A stretch of 35,499 nucleotides of DNA, taken from a virus. The notes beneath the pieces were generated by a model. It searched no databases. It was given only the letters and a program-made list of their open reading frames with translations, and was not told the DNA's origin. The stretch covers positions 1-35,499 of the IMG/VR virus record IMGVR_UViG_3300008120_009499. One strand, given 5' to 3'. The translations under genes were made by a program, and so were the position numbers. Every line of letters begins with the position of its first letter. The stretch's first letter is position 1. This document shows, one piece after another, positions 1-7,724 of the stretch.

Positions 1-1806
1 TGTTATGATCAACCAGATTTTGATAACATGGGAAATGCAATTACATCAGGAAATTATAAAACCGGAAATACTGAACCATTAATAGTGTTAGCTATTTCAG
101 GAAATGCAATTTCTTCAAATGTTTATTCTCCAACGTTTCCAAATCATACAATAAAGTATGATATAGATTTTACAACAACTGAAGTCACTAATAACTTAGC
201 AAAGGGTAGAATTACAGAACGTATTGACGAGTATGGTAATAGAGCTGATTATGATTTTGTCGCAGTTCAATTTAAAAGATATAGTACATATTATTGCGAA
301 AGATTTTATCAAGGTACAGTATCTATTGATAGTGGGAACGGATTGGTAACAGGTATAGGTACTACATTTAGTTCAGATTTTATAGAAGGAGATGTATTGG
401 CAGTTTATACACCGTACAATTCTCCAATTGGTTGTTTTATGTATTATGAAATAATTGCTGTTAACGATAATACTAGTATGCAAGTTACAGGAACAACAAT
501 TGTATCAATGACTAATGTTGGTTATTCTCGTGGAGAGTATATGGGACAATTGAATCCATTTCAGTGTAATTTGTTTACATCCTCAGGATATAGTGAATAC
601 TATACTTTTAATAATAATCAAAATTATAATACTTATTTAGGAAATTATGCGTCTCTTTATAATAGTGATGAAAATACATTTTTATTATCAAACAACGTTT
701 TTTTAAATGGGAACTATGAAAATAATGTATTCGGAGATGGAGTATTTAGTAATACTTTTGATGATGATATGGATTCTAATACTACAGGTACATATTTTCA
801 ATATAATATTATAAACGATGATTTTGATAGAAATAAAGTAGGGGTTAGATTTAGAAATAATATTATAATTTGTGATATGGCAGATAATAGAATTGGAAAT
901 TATTTTGAATATAATATGTTGGGAGATGATGATGGACAAGATTTTGATAATAATTTTATTGGAGATGGATTCGCAAGAAATTTCTTGACTTTCAGCAATG
1001 GTGATTTCTATAATAATAATATTGGAGATGATTTTTATGAAAATCTAATTGATAGAAGTTTTCAGAATAATTCGATGATAGGAACTGTATATCAGAATTC
1101 ATTTATAGGTAATTTTAATGAAAATAAAGTAGGTTACAACTTTTATCAAAATTCTATATATAATAATTTTTGGAAAAATAATATTGGCGACAGTTTCAAT
1201 ACTAATACAATAGGAATAATTAATAATATAGGAGGATATTTGTTTGAGAATAATGAAATTATGAATAATTTCAAAGGAAATTTAATATTGACAAATTTTT
1301 GGAGTAATAGATTAAAAACAGATTTCAAAGGAAATCAGATATTTCAAGAATTTGGATATAACAATATAGGTTTCGGTTGTACGGTTAATAATTTTTCTGG
1401 TCAAACTAATCAAAACACAATTGGTGATTATTGTTATTTAAATAATTTAGGTGATTTTTCTCATAATTCTATTGGTGTAAATTTTTCATCAAATGAAATA
1501 CAGGATGGATTTGGTTTTGGAGGAGGTCAATATAAAGGAAATATTATAGGAAATAATTTCTATGATAATACAATAGGAGAATATTTTTATGATAATTTTA
1601 TAAGAGATAATTTTACAAACAATACTGTAGTAGATTATTTCCAACAAAATACTATTACAAACGATGTCGCTTTCATAGATTTTACAACTGCAACTACGGT
1701 TTATGGTTATTATAACTGTAATATATTCAGAAGATCGGATCAGGCTTTGAGACTTTCTTATTATGATGAAAATGATGTTTTAGTAATAACAGATATAACA
1801 AATTAA
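1..1806 (+). CDS. Repetitive beta-helix-like fibre/spike protein, 5' end outside the window
   Basis: The frame is open from base 1. The first ATG (28) lacks the A-rich leader seen at other starts here, so the gene probably begins upstream. After a non-repetitive N-terminal part (to about nt 560), most of the protein is a degenerate 9-residue repeat, N-x-[IVL]-x-x-x-F-x-x, often with Gly after the Ile (for example NKVGYNFYQ, NSIYNNFWK, NNIGDSFNT). Such regular short repeats with stacked Asn, Ile and Phe suggest a beta-solenoid, as in many phage fibres and tailspikes. The last ~45 residues drop the repeat and share a motif with the C-terminus of the gene at 3058. Both proteins also carry a G-[RI]-[IL]-x-[EI]-[RE]-type segment before the repeats. 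I infer a virion surface or receptor-binding role; no enzymatic motif was seen. The exact family is unknown to me. Confidence 0.72.
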   Translation, partial: CYDQPDFDNMGNAITSGNYKTGNTEPLIVLAISGNAISSNVYSPTFPNHTIKYDIDFTTTEVTNNLAKGRITERIDEYGNRADYDFVAVQFKRYSTYYCERFYQGTVSIDSGNGLVTGIGTTFSSDFIEGDVLAVYTPYNSPIGCFMYYEIIAVNDNTSMQVTGTTIVSMTNVGYSRGEYMGQLNPFQCNLFTSSGYSEYYTFNNNQNYNTYLGNYASLYNSDENTFLLSNNVFLNGNYENNVFGDGVFSNTFDDDMDSNTTGTYFQYNIINDDFDRNKVGVRFRNNIIICDMADNRIGNYFEYNMLGDDDGQDFDNNFIGDGFARNFLTFSNGDFYNNNIGDDFYENLIDRSFQNNSMIGTVYQNSFIGNFNENKVGYNFYQNSIYNNFWKNNIGDSFNTNTIGIINNIGGYLFENNEIMNNFKGNLILTNFWSNRLKTDFKGNQIFQEFGYNNIGFGCTVNNFSGQTNQNTIGDYCYLNNLGDFSHNSIGVNFSSNEIQDGFGFGGGQYKGNIIGNNFYDNTIGEYFYDNFIRDNFTNNTVVDYFQQNTITNDVAFIDFTTATTVYGYYNCNIFRRSDQALRLSYYDENDVLVITDITN

Positions 1807-1945
1807 AATAATGTTAACAAGATATATAATAAATAAGCTTATTATTAACAATACCGACAAATAAAGCAAATCAATTTTGTTCGAGTGGAATATTGTCATT
1901 TGAAGTTTATGCAGATTAAAACAAAAAATTTTAAAAAATATAAAA

Positions 1946-2182
1946 ATGATAAAATTAATAAAAAGGACTACGGATAATAAATTTTTAAAATCCATAGATA
2001 ATGATAATTGGGTTGATGATTCAAGAGATGGTTTCGAAATGACTTATTTAGAATGTGAAAATATTAAATCAATACTTTTAAACTCATATTCCGAAGAACA
2101 AATCAAAGAAATAGTAAATTTAACTAAGTCTAAATTCACTACAAAACAAGAAAGAAAGATTATTAAAAATTTACTTAAATAA
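1946..2182 (+). CDS. Small hypothetical protein (78 aa)
   Basis: A lysine- and asparagine-rich soluble protein with no signal peptide or membrane segment. It begins at an ATG after an A-rich leader, which fits local start sites, and ends six bases before the next gene. The C-terminal half (residues ~45-78) is highly charged and probably helical. It lies with two further genes between the two large repeat proteins, apparently in one unit. I do not recognise the family. The reading frame is credible from its spacing and composition, but nothing indicates its role. Confidence 0.55.
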   Translation: MIKLIKRTTDNKFLKSIDNDNWVDDSRDGFEMTYLECENIKSILLNSYSEEQIKEIVNLTKSKFTTKQERKIIKNLLK

Positions 2183-2188
2183 ATAAAA

Positions 2189-2440
2189 ATGAGAATAAAT
2201 ATATTAACTGAAAATTCAAAAGTTGAACAAGTTAGAGAAGCTTGGGTTAGCAAAGATATTATGAAGATACCTGTTTCTCCAACTGGTGAATATCCGGCAA
2301 CCCATTGGTTTTGCACTATGGCTGGAGAAGAGTCAAAAATGAATCAAATTTTAGCAAAACAAAATTTATCAATAATGGAAGCAAATATTGGTCCAAAAGA
2401 ATTCTTAGATAAATGGGGTCTGAAACTTATAAAAAAATAG
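2189..2440 (+). CDS. Small hypothetical protein (83 aa)
   Basis: This follows the previous gene by six bases, and its last 28 bases overlap the start of the oxygenase-like gene, so translation is probably coupled. The middle contains a compact segment with PVSPTGEYPATHWFCTMAG (residues ~28-46), rich in Pro, Trp, His and Cys and suggestive of a small folded domain. There is no membrane segment. I do not recognise the family. Tight packing with neighbours on both sides supports a real gene, perhaps working with the downstream oxygenase. Confidence 0.6.
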   Translation: MRINILTENSKVEQVREAWVSKDIMKIPVSPTGEYPATHWFCTMAGEESKMNQILAKQNLSIMEANIGPKEFLDKWGLKLIKK

Positions 2441-3045
2441 AGAATTTTATCAGTGATTCACAAGTTGAACAAATAATAGTTTGGACAAAATCTTTGAATC
2501 ATTCCTATAAAAAACCAAATCATCATTTAAATGAAATATCTAAAACATTAAATGGTAATTCATTTATTTTTGATATATCTAACAACGAAATGACTAATTA
2601 TATAACTGAATACCAATCAATTGGAGAAATTTTTTATAATAAACCTCCAGAATTTATACTCGATTTACAAAAAAAAATAGCAGATCATTTTAACTTTGAT
2701 TTGAACAATACTTTTTTACAAGTTGTAAATATGGATAAAGGTGGTGAAGTTAGTCCTCACTACGATGCTTCAGTAGATGGTTTTATAAATTATAAATGTA
2801 ATTTATCTGTTTTGTCAGAAGACTATGATTTTTTTGTTGAGAAAGATAAATTTTTAGTAAAAAATAAAGATTTGTATTGTTTTGAAGCCTCTTTGTTCAA
2901 GCATAAAACTGGAAAATTTAATTCACAAAGAATAATGTTAAGTTTTGGTTTTATGATTCCTTATGAAAAAATGAACAGAAATGAAAATGATCCAAGAGTT
3001 AGATTAAGTAAAAGAATTAAAAAATATTTTCAAAATAATAAATAA
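2413..3045 (+). CDS. 2-oxoglutarate/Fe(II)-dependent oxygenase-like protein
   Basis: This 210-residue protein matches the layout of prolyl-4-hydroxylase-type 2OG-Fe(II) oxygenases. An N-terminal segment starts with YKKIENFIS. The iron-binding pair is in SPHYDAS (His116, Asp118), the distal histidine is His164 in FKHKTG, and Arg173 in SQRIMLSFGF is the expected 2-oxoglutarate anchor. The family couples 2OG decarboxylation to hydroxylation of a protein or small molecule. The ATG at 2413 overlaps the upstream gene by 28 bases; it is chosen because the conserved N-terminal segment begins right after it and the next Met is internal. The gene sits between two fibre-like genes. Oxygenases of this class are common in large phages, usually with unknown substrate. 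Modification of a virion protein is possible but only inferred. Confidence 0.75.
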   Translation: MGSETYKKIENFISDSQVEQIIVWTKSLNHSYKKPNHHLNEISKTLNGNSFIFDISNNEMTNYITEYQSIGEIFYNKPPEFILDLQKKIADHFNFDLNNTFLQVVNMDKGGEVSPHYDASVDGFINYKCNLSVLSEDYDFFVEKDKFLVKNKDLYCFEASLFKHKTGKFNSQRIMLSFGFMIPYEKMNRNENDPRVRLSKRIKKYFQNNK

Positions 3046-3057
3046 AAAAAATAAACT

Positions 3058-4902
3058 ATGGCTACAGTTACATATAACGTAAATATTGAAACTACATACG
3101 AGAATTTAAAGAGTTTAATTACTGGCTCAACACTTTCTCCCGGTTCAACATATAAAATAACAGGATTTAATAAAAATAGATTAAGTGGTTCCACGGATAA
3201 CCCATTTGGTCACTTGCCAGAAATTTTATATGATGATGGTAATGATTTGGGAATTACAATCTATATGCAAGCTATTTCGACATCAGAAATATCTGATGCT
3301 GGTTTTGGGGAATTTTATAATCCAAAATACATAACTGATCCAAATAGTTACTTAAACAATGATGGTTCTGGTTTAATGGGAATATGGGACGGTGATAATC
3401 CAGATTTATCAGCAATTCCTATTTACACTATTGGTCAAGTTGTTTACTGGGGTGGATATGCTTGGGAAAACATAAGCGGTAATACGGGTAGTTCAGTTGA
3501 TGCTTTTGAATTGGATGGTACAGATTGGTTAAAATTGCCTTATTCAAATGTAACACATTACAACAAAATTATTGATGAAATAAAAGTAGATTGGACTAAC
3601 GGAATTTTAATAGAGAGATATAATGCTGATAATCAAATTTTAGCTAAATATGATCCATCACAATATTCATGGTGGATAAACGAAACACAGTTATATTTAA
3701 AATATAATCCAATTGTTGGCATTCCATTTGGTCTATATTCTGATGTTTTATTTGCTGAAACTAATAATTATTTTTTAGGAATATCAAATTTGAAAATAGT
3801 AAACTCACGTTGCGAATTAATTAATTTTAAAGGAGATTTAGCAATTAATATAAGTTTAGATCATTCATATTTATATGATAACTATTTTGGTTTACAAACT
3901 AGATTAAATGCAATTGAATTGGATAGTTTTTGTTATTTTCAAAATAATAGCCTTAATAGTGGCAGTACTATTGAGTCTTGTAAATTATATTCATCATGTG
4001 ATATATATGGTAATTTTTTGACTGCTAGTACTATGAACCGCTTATTTATGAATGAAAGCTGCAATATAAATCAAAATATATTTCTAAATAATAATTTGTA
4101 TAATAATATTTTAAACTTCGAATCATCAATATATAGTAACAATGCTAGTAATTCAAACATAAGTTATAATAATATTAATAATAGTTCGCAGATATATAAT
4201 AATATTTTACAAAATTCTAGCAATATAGTTGAAAATTTTATTGATAATCACAGCAAAATTGCTGAGAATAATTTAACCTCAAGTCAAATAAATCAAAATT
4301 ATTTAAAAAGTTTTTCAGAAATAACCTATAATCAATTTAGTAGTGTTTTTTGTAATTTTAATCATTGTCAAAATGCTTCTTTAATAAATTATAACATATT
4401 TGATGGGTCAAATATTTCTGAAAATACTTTGAAAAATAGTTGCAATATTAATTACAACACAGGTATTACTACATCACATATTTATAGAAACGAATTAAAT
4501 GACAGTGTCATTTCATTTAATTATAATAGGACATATTCTCTTATAGCATCAAATATTTTAGCTGCTTCATCTATTAGTTATAATCAGTTATTAGATTCTG
4601 AAATATTGTATAATAAAATAATGCCTGAATCCAGTATTGATCAATGTCTTTTGGATACAAGTGATATTGTTAGAAATTATTTAGAAAATTCTGATCTTAA
4701 TACAAACTCTTCTGGTATATTAACAGGTAAAATAATTCAAAATAATTATTGTGAAAATGCTACTGTGGTTGGAGATTTTACAAGTTCTACATACATATAT
4801 GATTCTCAAACTAAAAAAATATTTACTAGAGAGGGTGGTGTATCGAAGTTAGGCTTTTATGACACTTCGAATAATTTTGTAGTATTTGATGTAAATGCTT
4901 GA
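3058..4902 (+). CDS. Repetitive beta-helix-like fibre/spike protein (614 aa)
   Basis: The first ~230 residues form a non-repetitive head containing IGQVVYWGGYAWENISGNTG, a W-rich segment like the small sugar-binding or fibre-attachment modules of tail proteins, then GILIERYNADN, which resembles a segment of the protein at 1-1806. Residues ~270-560 are a looser 10-11-residue repeat of the type SS-x-I-x-x-N-x-[IL]-x-N, which should form a beta-solenoid. The C-terminal ~45 residues contain GDFTSSTYIY, KIFTREGG and KLGFYD, the same order and spacing as in the upstream repeat protein. The start follows an A-rich leader 12 bases after the oxygenase gene. I infer a virion fibre, spike or adhesin. 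Host-surface binding is likely but unproven. Confidence 0.72.
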   Translation: MATVTYNVNIETTYENLKSLITGSTLSPGSTYKITGFNKNRLSGSTDNPFGHLPEILYDDGNDLGITIYMQAISTSEISDAGFGEFYNPKYITDPNSYLNNDGSGLMGIWDGDNPDLSAIPIYTIGQVVYWGGYAWENISGNTGSSVDAFELDGTDWLKLPYSNVTHYNKIIDEIKVDWTNGILIERYNADNQILAKYDPSQYSWWINETQLYLKYNPIVGIPFGLYSDVLFAETNNYFLGISNLKIVNSRCELINFKGDLAINISLDHSYLYDNYFGLQTRLNAIELDSFCYFQNNSLNSGSTIESCKLYSSCDIYGNFLTASTMNRLFMNESCNINQNIFLNNNLYNNILNFESSIYSNNASNSNISYNNINNSSQIYNNILQNSSNIVENFIDNHSKIAENNLTSSQINQNYLKSFSEITYNQFSSVFCNFNHCQNASLINYNIFDGSNISENTLKNSCNINYNTGITTSHIYRNELNDSVISFNYNRTYSLIASNILAASSISYNQLLDSEILYNKIMPESSIDQCLLDTSDIVRNYLENSDLNTNSSGILTGKIIQNNYCENATVVGDFTSSTYIYDSQTKKIFTREGGVSKLGFYDTSNNFVVFDVNA

Positions 4903-5016
4903 TTAATTTTTGAAAGTGTATTTAATCAAAAAAGTTTAATATCATTATTGAATAATTGAAAATATCAATTTTTAAACAATTTTAATTTTTTTTCCTGCGA
5001 CTTTCAAAATTTATTT

Positions 5017-5032
5017 ACTATTTATTTTAAAT
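5017..5032 (+). promoter_or_regulatory. Candidate late promoter motif
   Basis: ACTATTTATTTTAAAT lies 27 nt (from its C) ahead of the TTG start at 5045. Nearly the same sequence occurs 24 nt before the gene at 13176 and 27 nt before the minus-strand gene starting at 34268. All three sites are in the same orientation as their gene and near the head of a likely transcription unit. AT-rich sequence makes chance matches possible. Confidence 0.35.
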
Positions 5033-5044
5033 TGAATAGGAAAA

Positions 5045-5284
5045 TTGAAAGCTCAAAATATATCAGGAAGAAGGATCAAAGTTGAGTATGGGTTCAGAAA
5101 TATCAGAAAAAGAGAACTTTTGGAGCCCGGACAAATCATCGAAATCGATGAATTTGATCAAGATTATCTGAATAAATTGGGTGTTTTTAGGATGGGAGAA
5201 ATGATAATAATTAATGAGGAACCAATCGATAAAATGGCTCAAGCAAAAAAAGATGCTGAACAATATATAAACCAAAATAAATAA
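5045..5284 (+). CDS. Small conserved-looking structural-region protein (79 aa)
   Basis: The best start is a TTG at 5045, preceded by AGGAAAA, and no in-frame ATG lies near. Residues ~1-55 look like a small beta domain with ELLEPGQIIEIDEFD, the L-x-PG turn common in compact phage beta-barrels. A charged helical tail follows. It sits 25 bases before the first sheath gene and probably shares its transcript, which suggests a tail or head-tail role. I do not recognise the family. Good frame use and position support a real gene; the start is less certain. Confidence 0.65.
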   Translation: MKAQNISGRRIKVEYGFRNIRKRELLEPGQIIEIDEFDQDYLNKLGVFRMGEMIIINEEPIDKMAQAKKDAEQYINQNK

Positions 5285-5309
5285 ACAAAAAAATTAAATA
5301 TAAAAATAA

Positions 5310-5387
5310 ATGGCACAAACAGTATTCGTTTCACCGGGAGTATACACAAGAGAGCAAGATTTCACATTCTTCGCTTCAAGAATAGGT
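5310..5387 (+). repeat. Direct repeat: 5' end of sheath copy 1
   Basis: The first 26 codons match 7647-7724 at 76 of 78 bases, the two differences being silent third-position changes. Downstream the two sheath genes differ at many silent sites, so this block is unusually conserved at DNA level. Part of the A-rich leader before the ATG is shared as well. Confidence 0.85.
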
Positions 5388-7277
5388 TTAACCAGACTTG
5401 GATTGGTCGGTTTAACGCCCAAAGGTCCTGCTTTTGAACCAATAAAAATTGCTTCATCAGAAGGGTTTTCTAATAGATTTGGTAATCCAAACTCTGATTA
5501 TCCTTTAACATATGTTGCATACAGATTTTTATCACAATCATCTGAATTGACTCTTACAAGAGTACTTGGTAAGGTTGGTTATTCAGGTTCAAATGCATGG
5601 TTGATAACTTCGGAGGCTTCTGCATATGAGTGGAGTGGTACTACGCTATCTGTTATCAAAAGTAAAAAAGATCCGAATACTGGAAATTTTTATTATACTG
5701 GTTCTACAGATTTAACATTATTTGGAACAAGTACTTTATTAAATTCATTTGGAATTTCTGGAACAACAGGACCTATCACTGGATTTTCTAGTTCAGCTAT
5801 AACTGTATCACTTAATGAAGCTGATGATACTTATATTTTGAAATTAGTGGGTCAAACCCCTAAAAGTTTTGATGGTGATACTGGTTTTTATGTAGATTCA
5901 ATTTTCCCACACTTAATTGGTCAATGTGCTACATATACAGCATCAACAATTGCTGGTAACATAGGAACAGCATTGACAACTTCATTTGAATTTAAGTCAA
6001 ATGATGCATATAAGGATTATACAGAACAATTCAGGAATTCTATAACTCCAATGATTGTTGGTCAGGTTGTAGGAAGTACGGTTAGGGATTTGTTTAAAGT
6101 TGAAACTATATCTGATGGTGATGCTTCTGCTGCAGAAATAAAAGTTTCTTTTGTAAACTTAGATCCTGCCAATAATACATTTGATTTAGTTGTAAGAAGA
6201 TTTTTCGACACTGATGCAAGTACTTTGACTAGTGGTAGATTAGAATTGTTCCGTCAATGTACAATGGATAGAACTAAGCCAAACTTTGTTGGTAAAATGA
6301 TAGGTACAACGGATGAAATATATCCAAGACAATCAAATTACATAACAATAACTTTAGCAGATAATTTCCCACAAGATCAAGTTCCTGCTGGTTTCAGAGG
6401 TTATACATTAAGAACTGGCACAACTGCTAATGTTCCTCAAATTCTTTATAAAACAAGTTACCTTTCTTCAGATACTGTTTCTAAAACATATTTAGGTTGT
6501 TCTGAATTAGCATATACTGGTTTAACATCTGTTGTTGTAGGTGTAAAAAATGCAATACAAACTTTAGAAAAAGATATTTTTAAATTCCAAGGTTCTGATT
6601 CAACAGATGTAGCTACTGTTAAAGGTTTTCATATGGAAAGCACAGCTCCAACATCTACTTTCTATACTGGTATTGAAACAAGTTTGACTGATTATGAAAA
6701 ACCAGAAAGAAAATTCACAGTAGCTCCTTTTGGTGGATTTGATGGATGGCAACCTTATACAATTCCAACCTTCACTAATGATGTTGCTGATGAAGACAAT
6801 TTAGACGCATTTAAACTTTGTGTTGATTTAATGGCACCACCTGAGTCTGTGGATATAAATGTATTTGCTGCTCCAGATGTAAATTATTCAGATAATTTGA
6901 ATGCTGTTAATTATTGCTTGACTATGGTTGAAGATAGAGCAGACTCTATATATGTAATAGAAAGTCCAAGATTGTCTACTGATTCTGCAAAAGCAACCGC
7001 TTCACAAGCTGCTGCTGCTGTAGAAGAATCTGGTATTGATTCTAGTTATGCAGCTACATATTGGCCTTGGATTCAAATTGAAGACCCAACAAGTAATAAA
7101 TTCATTTATATTTCTCCAACTTCAGAAGTTGTAAAAAATATAGCTTTAACTGATAATATTGCATATTCTTGGTACGCACCAGCAGGTCTAAATAGAGGTC
7201 AAGTGACTTGTGTTAGAGCTGACATAAATCTCTCTAGAGATGATCGTGATACTTTGTATACAATCTGCTTTGGATAG
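5310..7277 (+). CDS. Contractile tail sheath protein, copy 1, truncated by a deletion/frameshift
   Basis: The N-terminus (MAQTVFVSPGVYTREQDFTF) and overall layout are those of T4 gp18-type sheath proteins, which polymerise around the tail tube and contract to drive injection. The protein aligns end to end with the sheath at 7647 up to residue 650 (TLY, ending at 7259). There the intact copy continues with NINPINTTIQEGVTIQGQKT, part of the conserved sheath core, but this copy jumps within one base to the codons for QSALDRINVRR in another frame and stops five residues later at TAG 7275. Compared with copy 2, 26 codons are missing and one extra base is present, a net loss of 77 nt. The lost segment includes the GQKT element that precedes the C-terminal handshake domain, so this product would probably not assemble normally. 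Either a real recent lesion or an assembly error fits. Confidence 0.85.
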   Translation: MAQTVFVSPGVYTREQDFTFFASRIGLTRLGLVGLTPKGPAFEPIKIASSEGFSNRFGNPNSDYPLTYVAYRFLSQSSELTLTRVLGKVGYSGSNAWLITSEASAYEWSGTTLSVIKSKKDPNTGNFYYTGSTDLTLFGTSTLLNSFGISGTTGPITGFSSSAITVSLNEADDTYILKLVGQTPKSFDGDTGFYVDSIFPHLIGQCATYTASTIAGNIGTALTTSFEFKSNDAYKDYTEQFRNSITPMIVGQVVGSTVRDLFKVETISDGDASAAEIKVSFVNLDPANNTFDLVVRRFFDTDASTLTSGRLELFRQCTMDRTKPNFVGKMIGTTDEIYPRQSNYITITLADNFPQDQVPAGFRGYTLRTGTTANVPQILYKTSYLSSDTVSKTYLGCSELAYTGLTSVVVGVKNAIQTLEKDIFKFQGSDSTDVATVKGFHMESTAPTSTFYTGIETSLTDYEKPERKFTVAPFGGFDGWQPYTIPTFTNDVADEDNLDAFKLCVDLMAPPESVDINVFAAPDVNYSDNLNAVNYCLTMVEDRADSIYVIESPRLSTDSAKATASQAAAAVEESGIDSSYAATYWPWIQIEDPTSNKFIYISPTSEVVKNIALTDNIAYSWYAPAGLNRGQVTCVRADINLSRDDRDTLYTICFG

Positions 7278-7593
7278 AATAAATGTTAGAAGATTGTTGT
7301 TACAAGTTAGAAGATTAGTTGCAGCTGCTTCACAGACATTGTTATTCGAACCAAACGATCAAACAGTGCGTGACCAATTCTTAGCAAAAGTTGAGCCTAT
7401 ATTGTTACAAATACAAAATCAGAGAGGTATATTCGCATATAAAGTTACAGTAGATGATTTTAATACAGCTACTGAAGATTCTGATAGAAATACTTTAACT
7501 GGTAAAATAGCAATTAAACCTACACCGGCTCTTGAATTTATAGATCTTACATTCCAAGTTCTTCCTACTGGAGCAAATTTTGAAGATTTCTAA
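7261..7593 (+). CDS. C-terminal remainder of tail sheath copy 1 (shifted frame)
   Basis: These 110 codons encode the sheath C-terminal domain (QSALDRINVRR through PTGANFEDF), nearly identical in protein sequence to the end of the intact sheath at 7647-10286, although many codons differ silently. An ATG at 7240 opens this frame, but its first seven residues are the wrong-frame reading of the upstream gene, so it is unlikely to be a natural start. The strong match at protein level despite silent changes means this part was under selection as sheath until very recently, or the frameshift is a sequence error. It should be read as one broken gene with 5310-7277. Confidence 0.75.
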   Translation, partial: QSALDRINVRRLLLQVRRLVAAASQTLLFEPNDQTVRDQFLAKVEPILLQIQNQRGIFAYKVTVDDFNTATEDSDRNTLTGKIAIKPTPALEFIDLTFQVLPTGANFEDF

Positions 7594-7646
7594 AAAAATC
7601 AAAAAAATAAAAAATAATAACATAAAATATAAAAATATAAAAATAA

Positions 7647-7724
7647 ATGGCACAAACAGTATTCGTTTCACCGGGAGTATATACAAGAGAGCAAGATTTC
7701 ACGTTCTTCGCTTCAAGAATAGGT
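7647..7724 (+). repeat. Direct repeat: 5' end of sheath copy 2
   Basis: Partner of 5310-5387 (76 of 78 bases identical). It could seed recombination or gene conversion between the two sheath genes, or reflect constraint on translation initiation of both. Confidence 0.85.

Noticed and set aside
703-1328. Small minus-strand open frames inside the repeat protein gene
   Set aside because: They lie within a well supported coding frame with strong repeat structure, have Ile/Asn-rich low-complexity translations and no leader.
4899-4929. Stem TTGATTAA / TTAATCAA as a terminator after the gene at 3058
   Set aside because: All A-T stem, a long loop, and an A-run instead of a T-run on the plus strand.
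7250-7280. Programmed ribosomal frameshifting to join the two parts of sheath copy 1
   Set aside because: No slippery heptamer was seen, and a shift would still leave the 26 conserved residues missing. A deletion or assembly error fits better.
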